Positions 10,602 to 20,594 of a stretch of 64,000 nt of DNA are shown in pieces (position 1 is the first letter of the stretch; every line of letters starts with the position of its first letter). The notes beneath the pieces are model-generated. The model saw nothing but the letters and a program-made list of their open reading frames with translations, was not told the origin of the DNA and searched no databases. Made by a program: the position numbers and the translations under genes. The DNA is from Phytophthora hibernalis. Lineage: Eukaryota > Oomycota > Peronosporomycetes > Peronosporales > Peronosporaceae. The stretch lies in assembly GCA_012656075.1 (NCBI GenBank), contig JAAKBF010000063.1, forward strand, positions 310,001 to 374,000, in the 5' to 3' direction.

Positions 10602-11510
10602 TTGGTCGCGTTCGCGATCGAGAACGAATCTAGCACCAGGCGTGGTGCTGGAAACCGCAGCGGTACTGCTCGAAGAGGAAATGGCGACCGAGGCGGCCAA
10701 GGCGGAAGCGGACAAGGATTCGATGCTCGAGTCGAGGGTGGCGATAGTCGCTCTTGCTGGAATTGCGGCGAGACTGGCCACCTGAAGGCCGATAGCCCGA
10801 GTGGCTCGGACTCGGGCGGAGGGAAAATGACCCTGGCGGTTGGCCGGGTGGAAAAGAGCGATTCGGGCACTGGCAAGTCCTGGATTCTGGATAGCGGCTC
10901 GAGCGTTCACCTAGTGAACAACTCGAGCCTGCTGCATGACGCCAAGCAGTGCTCCGACACCTGGACGACCGCGAACGGCGGCCCGCTCAACGTGATGTGC
11001 AAGGGCACGGTCGTCATCCGGACGGTGGTCGACGGCGCTGTCGTGGAAATCGAGCTTGCAGCTGTCTACTACTGCAAGAAGGTAACGAGCAACATCATCA
11101 GCTACGCGTCCCTCGAGGAAAAGGGCGCCTACCTGGTCCGACGCGGCGGCAAGAGCTACGTGGAGCGTGCGACCGATGGCAAGCGCGTCTTCGAGGTTCG
11201 ACGTGACGGCCAAGTGCTACGGATTGACGGCGTTGGGGGCTGTAATCGACGCGAACGCTTGAACGCGGTCAGTTCGGCGACAAGCGAGAGAAGACGACGC
11301 CGCGGACCATACCGAGTGCACGCTGCTGCAACTGCATGCGCGGCTCGGGCACCTCGCGTTCGACACCATCGAGCGCATGGTGGATGCACCGGGGTCCGGC
11401 GTCAAGCTGACCGACAGGACCAGGTTCAACTGTTTGACGTGCGTGCGAGGCAAACAGTCGCGCGTGAACCAGTCGCGCGTGAACCAGTCGCGCAAGGACA
11501 CAGGCAATAA
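10602..11510 (+). pseudogene. Copia zinc knuckle and protease
   Basis: In frame with gag. It has a CCHC-like knuckle, CWNCGETGHLKADS, whose final cysteine is replaced by serine. The protease active site follows in SWILDSGSSVHLVNN, and then a typical Copia protease-to-integrase linker. From about 11250 the frame drifts into low-complexity Arg-rich sequence, so a frameshift lies near there: the GAG-pre-integrase-like RLGHLAFDTIERM stretch at about 11340 is in another frame. Confidence 0.82.
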
Positions 11511-11561
11511 TGCGCTGATAGACAAGATCGGTGGCGTGTTCTGCAGCGACATCAAGGCCCG

Positions 11562-12374
11562 ATGTCACCGCAGGATCGCAACGGCAATCGCTATCTGATC
11601 AACTTCGTAGATCACAGTAGCAACTACGTGCGCGTGTTCTTGGCCAAGAACAAGGTGGAGGTTACCAAGAAGTTCGAGCAATTCCTCGTCATCTTCGAGA
11701 AGCAGTACCACTGCCGCGTCCACGTGCTGCGCACGGACGGCGGCGGCGAGTACAAGAATCTCGAGGACTTCTGCCGGGTGACGGGTGTCCACCGGCAGGT
11801 GAGCGAGGCCAACAACCAGGCCTCGAATGGCAAGGCGGAGCGGATGCACCGTACGGTGTTGAACATGGCGCGCTGCATGCTGTTCGCCAGCGTCTTGCCG
11901 CTTAAGTTCTGGGGCCACGCCGTCGAGTACGCGACGTACGTGCTCACCCGGAGTCCGTCGAACGGCAATCAGAAGCGCCAGTCGCCACTGGAGATACTGA
12001 CGGGCAAGTTGTCAGACCTGACGGGCATTGTGACCTTCGGCAGTCTGTGCACGGTGTTCCGCAATCCCGACAAGAAGGCGTGGGCACCGCGCGCCGAGGT
12101 GGGAATGATCGTCGGCAAGAACGACGAGGCCAGGGGATTCAAGGTGTATATCCCGAAGGACATGGTGGTGGTCACGACGCAATATATCCAGAACATCGAG
12201 ACGCTCAACGTGGAGCAGAATGTGCAGCTACAGGCGCAGCTCAAGCGCGAGGACCCCGAACTCTGGAAGGTGGTCAAGGACCGCGAGTCAGCCGCGAAGC
12301 AGAAGGAGACGGGTCGCACGGCGCGCGTCCAAGAAGAGCAGCAAGAAGAAGAAGTCCAAAGGCAAGGCTGCTAA
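11562..12374 (+). pseudogene. Copia integrase core
   Basis: The catalytic core is well preserved: INFVDHSSNYVRVFLAKNK with the first Asp, VLRTDGGGEYKN with the second, and QASNGKAERMHRTVLNMARC with the catalytic Glu, followed by the Copia FWGHAVEYATYVLTRSPS block. The C-terminal part runs into a Lys/Glu-rich linker before RT. Integrase inserts the cDNA, and the 5-bp target duplication at the ends fits this. Upstream HHCC finger sequence is present only in another frame. Confidence 0.88.
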
Positions 12375-12455
12375 GCCTGTGGTAGGCGCAGGCGGAGATT
12401 GTCAAGGGTCAGAAGGAGCGGCTGAGCCGCTGAGGCCGAGTCAAGCGGCAGGCGT

Positions 12456-13590
12456 ATGGAAACCAGGAACATGGGCGCCAAGCACGTGCCGGTGGGTGTG
12501 GTGTGCGCTGTGTCGGTACCGGACCCGCGCAACTATCGCGAGGCAATGCGAGACGATCGTGCGGACAAGTGGAAGGTCGCCATGGAGGAAGAGATCGACG
12601 CTCTTGAGAACAACCAGACATGGGAGCTGTTAAAGAAGCCCGACCACGTCAAGGTATTGCACTCCAAGTGGGTGTACAAGACCAGGAGAACTCGATCGAG
12701 CGCTACAAGGGTCGGCTTGCTGCGTGCGGCAACGAGCAGACCTACGGGGTGGACTACACCGACACGTTCTCGGCCGTGTTGTACATCACTACAGGCAAAG
12801 TGATCTTTGCGATGTCCCACATCTGGGGCGTGCCGGCGCGACACGGCGACGTTCCGAACGCGTATGTGAAGGCCGACAAGGAGGAGGAAATCGAAGTCTA
12901 CCTTCACATCCCGCACGGGATGGAGATCTGCAAGGCGAAGCTCTCGGAGATGAGCGTCCAGGACAATCGCGAGCTCGTGTTGCGGCTCAAGAAGAGATGT
13001 ACGGTCTCAAGCAGGCCGGCCGGATCTGGAACCAACTTCTGCACCGCGTGCTCACCAAGCTGGGTTACCACAGTGCTACTCAGATAGCTGCTTGTACTAC
13101 AAACGCGACGGGGGCGGTGCAACACTGGTCGGTGTCTACGTAGACAACCTGCTGATGACCGGCACGAGCGAGGACCGCGTGACGAGTTCTTCAGCGAGAT
13201 GACCGTACTCAAACTTAAAAACCTTGGCGTGGTGTCCAAGTTCCTCGGCATTGGGTTCACGTACGACATGGAATCAGGAGGCGGCTGGATCAGCGCCAGG
13301 TGATCGTGGACCTGCTGGAGAAGTTCGGTCTGAGCTCGGCCGCTCCAGTACCTGTAACAATTGGCGGTGAGCAAGTACATGAAGCGGAGGGTGAGCTGTT
13401 GCCGAGCGGGGGTACTGGGAGCCCACATCAGCTGACCGTGCAGGCCTTCCAGTCGTTGGTTGGCAGCTTGCGTAGGGTTGCCCGCTGTACCAGGCCGGAC
13501 ATTGCGTTGCCGTACACCGGACTACTCGGCGCTCCCACGCGCCCCGCCAAGCCGACTGGCGGCTCACCAAGAAAATTGCGCGCTACCTGA
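12456..13590 (+). pseudogene. Copia reverse transcriptase, multiply frameshifted
   Basis: RT begins with YREAMRDDRADKWKVAMEEE and NQTWELLKKP (12530-12640), changes frame near 12690, continues with YKGRLAACGNEQTYGVDYTD (12700-12765), and changes again near 12990 (YGLKQAGRIWNQLLH). The catalytic YVDNLLMTG box at about 13138-13165 is in yet another frame. At least four frame changes over 1.1 kb rule out a functional product as sequenced. Confidence 0.83.
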
Positions 13591-13613
13591 AGGGCACGCT
13601 CGACTTTGACTTC

Positions 13614-14128
13614 GTGATGCAGGCGGCGTCGGACGGCGTGGTCGCCGGTGAGGTCGTGCTCGAGACGTACAGCGACGCTGACTACACTGGCGATCGCGTC
13701 GACCGTAAGTCCGTGAGCGGCGGCGTGCTACTCGTAGGCGGCATGGTGGTGGGTTGGGTCTACAAAAACAGGCCAACATCTCGCTCTCCACGATGGAGGC
13801 CGAGTTCGTGTTCGTCGCGGCGTCCCAGGTGACTGCAGAGATGATCGGGCTTGCTGAGCTGCTCAAGGAAATCGGCGTCAAGATCAAGGCCGTGTACGCC
13901 CTCAAGGTTGACAACCAGGCTGCGATAAAACAGATCAAGGGCGAGGACACGTCGGGCCGAGCGAAACACATAGACATAAGGTACAAGTTCGTGAAGGATC
14001 TAGCACGCAAAGAGGGGCTCAATGTGACTTACTGCGAGTCCAAGGATATGCGGGCCGACATCCTGACCAAGGCACTTCCTGCGCCGCGGCTTGAAGAGCT
14101 GCGCGGGCTGGTCATGCTGCAGGATTGA
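13614..14128 (+). pseudogene. Copia RNase H
   Basis: Starts with the Copia RNase H hallmark ETYSDADYTGDRVDRKS (about 13660-13710). After a frame change near 13755 it continues in one frame to 14128 with LSTMEAEFVFVAASQVTAEM, DNQAAIKQIKGED, AKHIDIRYKFVKDLA and DILTKALPAPR, the usual C-terminal end of Copia pol. Ends 15 bp before the 3' LTR. Confidence 0.88.
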
Positions 14129-14143
14129 CTGCCCGAGAAGGAG

Positions 14144-14378
14144 TGATGGAGCTCAGTGGGGATGGTGGCCCGCGGCACGTTACAGCGAGCGGTGCGGCCG
14201 GCCGAAGCGGCAGTTCGGGTCGAAGTGTCGGTTCGGGCCGAGCCGTAGGAGTTTCATAACGGATATCGGTAATGCACCACAGGGAGACCTAGGTAACGGA
14301 CCGCGCCCGCGGGCGCGGTGCAAATACACTCAGTTCATCTTTCTTCATCCAGCGCTCACATCCACATCGAAAACAACA
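14144..14378 (+). repeat. Copia 3' LTR (235 bp)
   Basis: Same ends as the 5' LTR but with an extra block at about 14191-14245 rich in CGGCCGG/GGTTCGGGCCG. Elsewhere the two LTRs differ at only a handful of positions. Confidence 0.92.
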
Positions 14379-14646
14379 AGATGACACCGACGCTATGCTC
14401 AAGCCTGTCGGCCCATAGCGTTGAGCAAGTCACCCGAAAAATAATACTCATTAAAATACATTCGCATTTTTTAATGTATTGATTAATTCGGAGGTAGCAA
14501 TTCATTTTAGAGAAGTGTCCATCGTCCACCATCCGTTTGCCTGTCGGCTCCTAGCATCTCGGAGTGCCCAACACACCAGTTTGTCAGTGCCAAAACTACC
14601 AGCATAATCTCCCACCTTCCAAGCCCCACCGCATCCTGTGTCCACC

Positions 14647-14898
14647 ATGGTCCTCACGAGCAGCCAGATCCGCTCCATGCTCTTTACCGAAGTTGAGGGC
14701 GGCTTCTACAAGTGCACCATCTGTGGTAAGCAATACAAAAAGGGGAACGGCTACATAAACTTGGTAAACCACCAAAGACGCAACCACATGGACCACGAGC
14801 AAGATACCCAGGAGGCCGCTCGCCGCCAGAACCCGCGGTTAACTATATTTGCCACTTTAGTGCGCGATGCCAGTTGTTTGCATGGTCTCCAATTTTAA
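14647..14898 (+). pseudogene. BED-type zinc finger fragment, hAT-transposase-like
   Basis: The open frame holds one C2H2-type BED finger: YKCTICGKQYKKG followed by INLVNHQRRNH, giving C-x2-C and H-x4-H spacing at about residues 23-48. It ends at a stop 32 residues later. BED fingers of this form sit at the N-terminus of hAT transposases and are DNA-binding. No hAT catalytic domain follows; the next sequence is a Tigger remnant, so this is a truncated fragment. Confidence 0.6.
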
Positions 14899-15082
14899 CC
14901 AATCGTCTCTCTTTAATTTCATTTGCTGTATTTTGATGGGATGTGCTCGTCAAATCCAGTTTAGTGTTACTTGATGCTTCCAAAACCGATTTGAGCAGCC
15001 TGTATCATTTTGAGAGGTATTCAATTTGTGGCTTAGAGCCACTCAGTGCACGGAAGACCATGGAGGAAGATGAAGACCGCGC

Positions 15083-15943
15083 CCCAAAAGCATCACGCTG
15101 CGGCGTGAGGGAACATACAGGCCCGACGATCTGTTGGCAGCGGTAGATCGGATCAGCAGAGGCAAGAAGTATGCGCCGGAAGCCCCTGACAACTGGCTGG
15201 TACCGTAGTTTCCTAGGGCGACACCCATCCTGACCCCACGTATCGCTCAGCAGATCGCCCGTGTTTGGTTATTTACCGGTAAAATCGATTAGTTTTGGGT
15301 TATCGATTTTGACGGGCTATTTGATTTTAGGTGAAGTATCCGCATGCACGGAAAATGACATTCTGCTGGTAGCACTTCCGCCAAATGCAACACATTCGTA
15401 CCAGCCGTTGGACGTTGCCGTGTTCGAGCCTTTCAAGACGATGGTGAAGATGGCATTACACGCCAAGCTGCTCTCAAGCTCGAGTTGTACGGTCTCAAAG
15501 ACTGAAGCCGTCGGTATCGCTTGCAAAGCATACCGTGTTGCGCTAATAACACGACCTACCAACGCCGTGAGCGGCTTCCGAACGACAGGACTTTACCCCC
15601 ATCTTTGGTAGCTATGCAGAGCCGTCTCCACCTGTTCGAGAGTGGCGGAGCACGCGGGGACGTGGGTAAGACGGAGGGGCTCAAGCGAAAGCGGGACATC
15701 CAAGATGAGGTCCGAAACGACATCTTAGTACTGCCCCCGGCGCCGTGTGGGAAGGGTAAGAAGCGTAGAGTCACTGTTGACTTCGTCGGCCAACTTGTTA
15801 CGAAGGAAATGCTACTCCAAGGCGACATTAAGATAGGTAACCAAACCGTGCACGAAACTGGTCACCACAATTTAATGACTCCTTTTGAATTCCTACTGCA
15901 TCACACCCAATTGTCACTTATGGATCTAAAAATATGGGTTTGA
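15083..15943 (+). pseudogene. pogo/Tigger (DDE_1) transposase remnant
   Basis: 15085-15200 reads RREGTYRPDDLLAAVDRISR, a psq/HTH-like N-terminal DNA-binding segment, and stops soon after. From about 15345 the frame gives ILLVALPPNATHSYQPLDVA followed by VFEPFK, the DDE_1 block with the third catalytic acidic residue, and a Lys-rich C-terminal tail to 15943 in a second frame (RKRDIQDEVRNDILVLPP). The central domain with the first two catalytic residues is missing, so an internal deletion joined the two ends. Confidence 0.75.
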
Positions 15944-16019
15944 ATGAGCGGTATATGCTCTTTAATTGTAGAGTTTCAAATTATCGATCTGAGCAAAATT
16001 AAAGCTGCGGCGTCCATTT

Positions 16020-16058
16020 TACGAACAGACCCAAAACCACGAACAGACCCAAAACCAC
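16020..16058. repeat. 19-bp tandem duplication
   Basis: Two copies of CGAACAGACCCAAAACCA head to tail, directly outside the right arm of the large inverted repeat. Confidence 0.85.
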
Positions 16059-16099
16059 GCACTAAAGTGGCAAGTTACGTTACTGCGCAAAAATTCTGC

Positions 16100-17172
16100 A
16101 AAAACGAATGAGTTCAAGATCAGCTCATCTTTTGAGTGACATAGGCGATTCGAAATGGTACGAAATTTCTCTCAAGGTTTCCATATACCTTGTCAGCAAA
16201 GCCCCGTCTGTTCGAGCGTGTGACTAGTACTCATAGATCGAGTTCCTGATTTGTTGGCTCATGTATTGTCGTGTTTCAAGCTTTGGCGCGCCTGCCATTA
16301 ACACCAGTTTGTCTTATTCAGCAACAACAAAAAGAAAAGTACTTACCAAATTTGTGAGCAACAAGCTCAATGAGTGGTCACGAGTCATCGCTTGCATGAA
16401 TGTGGTAGATAACGGGGTATGACGCCGTCCAGTTTCTCCTCCAAAATCTACTCATCGGCCTCCTTGTCCTTCCAAGCGGGTTCAAGCTGGAGCGTTAACC
16501 CTATTGCGGCTGGTACCCCTAAAACCCTGCAATATGCTTGGTTTTACAAATGCTAACGAATCATAAGGACAGGATTTTATTTTTGACCAATCATACCATT
16601 TGCGGTAAATCAAACAATATGCTTGGTTTAACTATAATACCGTATTCCCCCTGTTACAAGCGTCACTCACTTTTAGCCAATGAAACAATAGGAAAAATAC
16701 CGGTATATTCGATATGATCGTTGGTCATACGGCAGACCAAGGCAAGTAAATCGATCGCCGTTTGCGCTTCCGCTACAAGAATTTGTGAGCAAGGTCCTAC
16801 AGGTATGGCCAACAGGTATATGTCGTTGGTAGGTACTTTATTAGTATTAGCGAGCTATTAAACTAGCGTAGCAGCGATATGACCAAATACGTTGGGTTAA
16901 GTACGAGCCCTACCCCGCCTGCAGATTGGTGAAGCCTATAACAGGGGGAATACGGTAATTGCAATAAATATTGTAAAACCATGCAAAAGGATAATATTAT
17001 GCTGCGGGGTGCGGACTCAAACCAAGCATTTAGGCATGTTTAAACCTTTACTGTGGAAACTAGGTTTACAAATTCGTGTATAATGTTGGCTGCAATAGGG
17101 TAAACTTTCAATTTCAGCCTTCAATCTGTAGTTTCCTTACCCTCGCTCGGTTTGCCTGGATTTTGTTCATGG
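16100..17172 (-). repeat. Right arm of the ~1-kb inverted repeat
   Basis: Reverse-orientation partner of 5645-6700. Homology ends sharply at about 17172 (CATGGTC, corresponding to 5645). It is interrupted by the 316-bp MITE at 16640-16955, which is absent from the left arm. Confidence 0.82.
16640..16955. mobile_element. 316-bp MITE with TA target duplication
   Basis: Perfect terminal inverted repeats CCGTATTCCCCCTGTTA at both ends, flanked by TA on each side (16638-16639 and 16956-16957). The paired arm at about 5855-5880 shows the uninterrupted site with a single TA, confirming insertion. TA targets and these short ends fit the Tc1/mariner-pogo superfamily. No coding capacity. Confidence 0.93.
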
Positions 17173-17199
17173 TCCAACGCGATCGACAACGTATTCCAG

Positions 17200-18421
17200 C
17201 TCAACAAGCCGCTACAGAATGCCATGTCCGAGTACATACGGCAAGAACGACCGACAAAAAGCGTTCCGTGGAGATCATGCGGGGACAAACCGATGGCGAA
17301 AACCGGCCGAACAAAGCCGTCAGTCCAGCTGTTCTACGCGCAAAAGTCTCTCCACCAGGACGGTGAATCGCTCGAAAGGTGAACGAACGCGATACGCAGG
17401 AACTGGTTGACTTCGTGCAGTGTACACTGGACATGGCGAGGCAAGTGGTCGGTGTCCGCGTCCATGCTAGCCACGACAAACTCCCGAACCCTGTATAACA
17501 AACGCGCCATCGGCGCATACCACTCAGCATTGGCAAATGTTGTAAGACCTGGACTGCACCCAACAGGTCGAAGTAGGTTGAACAAGTTGGCGCCGTTTGC
17601 GGTGCGACGTTAGGCCCGAAATCTAAAGCGTAGTTTGCGTCGGACGAACTGGCGGATATCTGGGCTGCGCGATCGACTTACAGGAAGTGCATGACGGTGA
17701 TACCGTAGCGACCGGATCGGGTACTATGAGTTGCTCCCAAAACCGGCGGTGCGTCGGTGAAGCGAAGGCGTCCAGAAGTCGCATCCACAGCACGAACGAC
17801 ATTGGCATGCCGTCCAGCCCTTCCGGCGACAGGATGAATGGGTAAAGGCGGCTCCTAAGCTGTGCACCGATGAGGGAAAGTGCACCGCTCTCCGATTCCG
17901 AGTCGCAGCCGAAGGCAGCTCACCGTTGCTGTTTGACAACGTCCACGAGTTGGGGTCGGGGCCGAACTCTTCCAGCGTGAGCGGGGTTGTGGTGTGTGCG
18001 AGTTTCCCCGTAGAGGCCGGTGCGGGTAGTGCCACGCCCCTTTGCAGGAAGCGTTCAAACTCAGCGAGCCGTGGCTGGAGTGCTGACACTCTGGTGGCCG
18101 CAGTCCCGTCACTTAAGTCCTCTGCTGGAATAGCAAAGAAAGCGTTGGGTCGCTCTGGGAGAGATGGTGCATGCGGTGCATGTGGTGGCATGGGCTTGGC
18201 GGCGGCACCGGATTGAAATTGGCTGAAGAAATCATTTTGGTCGAACGGCACGTTAGCGGTGGTATGGGCCTCGGGTGGACCAGACGGCCGCGGTACGCTG
18301 GGGCAGCCGGATGAGGTGACCACTCGCTGCCACTGCGGAGGAAGCCCGCGCACTCACATTGAGCGGAGTCGTCAAAATGGGCAGGAGTCGGTGCGATGCG
18401 CATGGACGAGATGTCGACCAT
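17200..18421 (-). pseudogene. Unrecognised protein-like sequence, possibly retroelement ORF1
   Basis: Minus-strand frames 18421-18113, 18353-17724, 17808-17623 and 17585-17334 overlap in a chain that looks like one protein broken by frameshifts. Visible pieces: a Pro-rich stretch, RLAEFERFLQRGVALP, PLTLEEFGPDPNSWTLSNSN, DGMPMSFVLWMRLLDAFASP and VNQFLRIAFVHLSSDSPSWW. The organisation (Pro-rich then a helical Trp/Phe-rich core) resembles a retroelement gag or ORF1, but no diagnostic motif is seen and no RT is adjacent. Function unknown. Confidence 0.4.
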
Positions 18422-18627
18422 CGTCTCAACCTCAAGCCGATCCGAGAGTGTGGTGTGTTGGGCGCGCAGCAGCTGGGGGTAAATGACTGGAGTGCGGCGC
18501 CGAAGAAGGTCCCACCTCGCGTGCCGTGGCGGCTGGTTCGGGCGGCTCCATCGCCACCAGTCGTGTTGCGGCCTTGGCTGTCCACCTTGCGGGTCGCGCG
18601 GGCGACTTCCCGTCAGCTTTCTTTCTT

Positions 18628-19080
18628 CTAGGATGCTGATGGAGGAGGAAACACTGCAGTAGCGGCCGCTGACGATGCCGGCCCTGTTGACGCGCTGACC
18701 AAGCCGCCTACACCGAAGTGGAATGCGGAAGCCCGGGCCGACGCAGCCGCAGCCGTCTCCCGGTCAACTACACGCTTCTTCTCCTGGCGGCGCGCCTCAC
18801 CCAAGACTGCAGCTGATCGAATGCGGACGACGATGCGGGAGCTCGTTCGAGTTGCTGTAGCATCAGGGAGAACCGTTTGCGTGGGAGGAGCGGCTACGGC
18901 GAGCGTCACTAGTTGAAGACCAAGCAAGATGCGAATCAAGAGGTCACACAGCCATTCCGTACTGTTTTTGGCGTCATTGGTATTCCCATGCCTGTAATCT
19001 TGGTGGTTTGTGCTGAACTGTGACGCCGACGCCGAGACTGGTTGCTGCGGCGGTTCCATGCGAAGTCGAGGCTTTGTACG
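18628..19080 (-). CDS. Ala/Ser-rich hypothetical reading frame, doubtful
   Basis: The frame can start at a methionine near 19060 (MEPPQQPVSASASQ) and runs to 18628. It includes a short hydrophobic stretch (ILLGLQLVTLAVAA), a basic segment (EARRQEKKRVVDRETAAA) and an Ala/Ser tail. It is on the same strand and just upstream of the unknown chain at 17200-18421, so it may be the start of that broken gene. No family recognised; it could also be chance. Confidence 0.25.
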   Translation of the reverse strand, partial: RTKPRLRMEPPQQPVSASASQFSTNHQDYRHGNTNDAKNSTEWLCDLLIRILLGLQLVTLAVAAPPTQTVLPDATATRTSSRIVVRIRSAAVLGEARRQEKKRVVDRETAAAASARASAFHFGVGGLVSASTGPASSAAATAVFPPPSAS

Positions 19081-19284
19081 TAGTATCATACATGTACCAA
19101 TAAAAATAAAATGAATTATAAAAAATGGTTTATTTAAACATGTATTCCCATTTTTGAAAAAATTCTGCAACCCTGCCAGCTTGGCAGCCAGGGACACGAA
19201 CACCGGGCTCGCGTCTCGCCATGTACATCTGCGGCTGGAGCATCGAGGTGCGCGCCCAACTTACCCAGAAAATAAACGTCTCAG

Positions 19285-20376
19285 TTTAACGGAAGGTTGG
19301 ATGCATTGCAGGACGTCTGTGAGACCGTGAGGGGTTTCGGCTTCCGAGGCCGATTTCTCACTCTGCTGCTCGTCATGTTGCATTTCCTCTTCGTATTAAC
19401 CATCCCGAGTACGTTAATTGTGTACTAGTTGCAGTTTGTCGATGGGTGCTAACTCATCTTGCCTCGAACAGTTTTGTGCTGTCTTCGGGTGGACGATTTG
19501 ATCACCAGTTCGTGGACAGTGGTCTTCGCTCCGTTGTGGGTGCTGGACGCTATTTACTACGGAGTTTGCTGTTTGCAGGGATGTTCTCCGATGGAAAGAC
19601 ATTTTCGTTTTGCAAGCACCTGCTGCTATTGGGGGTGCAAGTTTTTATTGTGCTCAAGTTGGATAAAGTTGTGGACTGGAGTCTTGTGACAGTGTTGACT
19701 CCGTACTTCGTGTGCGAGGCTCTCAATCTGCTTGAGGTGGTGGTGGGAGGGCTTTTGGGTCATCAGATGCTTGTGAGCGACAGTGTTGGAGCTAGTGTAT
19801 CGGAGACGGAAGGCATTGAGGTGGAGAGGAATCTGCTGGTGAAGGCGGTTATCCGCAAGACGATATTGACGCTGTTGCGCGTCGTTCAGGCGCTGCTGAT
19901 TGGGATGAAGGTGGATGGAATTCTGAATGGTACTAGTTGGTGGCATGTAATGGCTCCTGTGTGGATACTTGTGGTCTACCTCTTCTGGTATCCGATCAAG
20001 AAGTACATCAACTCTACGTCGTCGCACAGACTGCTAGACGCTGTGCTTACTGCAGCCGTCATCTTTATCCTGGTGTCGCCGATTTTCCTTCTTGCTACTC
20101 GACTGGAAGGCAAAATGATACCCAGCTTTGATATATTCATGCCGTGGATGATCTTGGTACGTAGTTGTTCTGTTATGTGCACTGCGAAGTCTCGTGGCCT
20201 AACACACGATCCGTTTTGTATTTTTATCATAGATGGGTGTCTCGTTCCTGTTTTTATTTTGTGCGATCTCCTTGGCGGGCTCCGAGCGATTAATTCCGAG
20301 TGGCGTCCGACCTTCTCGTCGACACGTTCAGAGTCCTCCGTACCGTGGCGATTACGTTGCCGTTGACATGGACTGA
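19285..20376 (+). CDS. TMEM185-like multi-pass membrane protein
   Basis: Resembles the TMEM185 (Fragile-X-F-associated) family: the diagnostic LRVDDLITSSWTVVFAPLWV and VLKLDKVVDWSLVTVLTPYF blocks are present, with about seven hydrophobic segments and the ending DYVAVDMD. Two introns are clear: 19409-19471 (GTACGT...CGAACAG) and 20157-20232 (GTACGT...ATCATAG, phase 0, resuming at ATGGGTGTC). The stop is TGA at 20374-20376. The first exon is open from a TAA near 19271 but has no ATG before the transmembrane start, so the true 5' end is unresolved. A one-base frame change lies near 19575-19585. Cellular role of the family is unknown. Confidence 0.75.
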
Positions 20377-20594
20377 GTGGGTTGATGTATTATTCATGTA
20401 GGGCTGATACGTTTTGTGCAGACCAGTGCTGTCTCCGACTTACGGAAGTACAGTGTAGATGTAGTCATGGGGTTTACATGTAGATACAACTGCTATTCAA
20501 AGCCGAGTTCATGTTGCGCAACGGGGCAGCTACTTAAATTCCTTATCGACACTCCACTGGAGTGACTCCAGTCCCCTATCGATTTCTCCACCCC
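20377..20594. other. Convergent intergenic spacer
   Basis: 218 bp between the 3' ends of the TMEM185-like gene and the minus-strand gene at 20595. No terminator or ORF identified. Confidence 0.5.

Larger units (their letters stand above)
9293..14378 (+). mobile_element. Ty1/Copia retrotransposon with both LTRs
   Basis: LTRs at 9293-9474 and 14144-14378 start TGWTGRAGCTCAGTGG and end AAAACAACA. The 5-bp sequence AGATG lies directly outside both ends (9288-9292 and 14379-14383), a clear target-site duplication. The internal order is gag, protease, integrase, RT, RNase H, which is diagnostic of Copia. A purine-rich tract (GAGAAGGAG, 14135-14143) just before the 3' LTR fits a polypurine tract. 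The body has an in-frame stop and several frameshifts. Confidence 0.95.
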
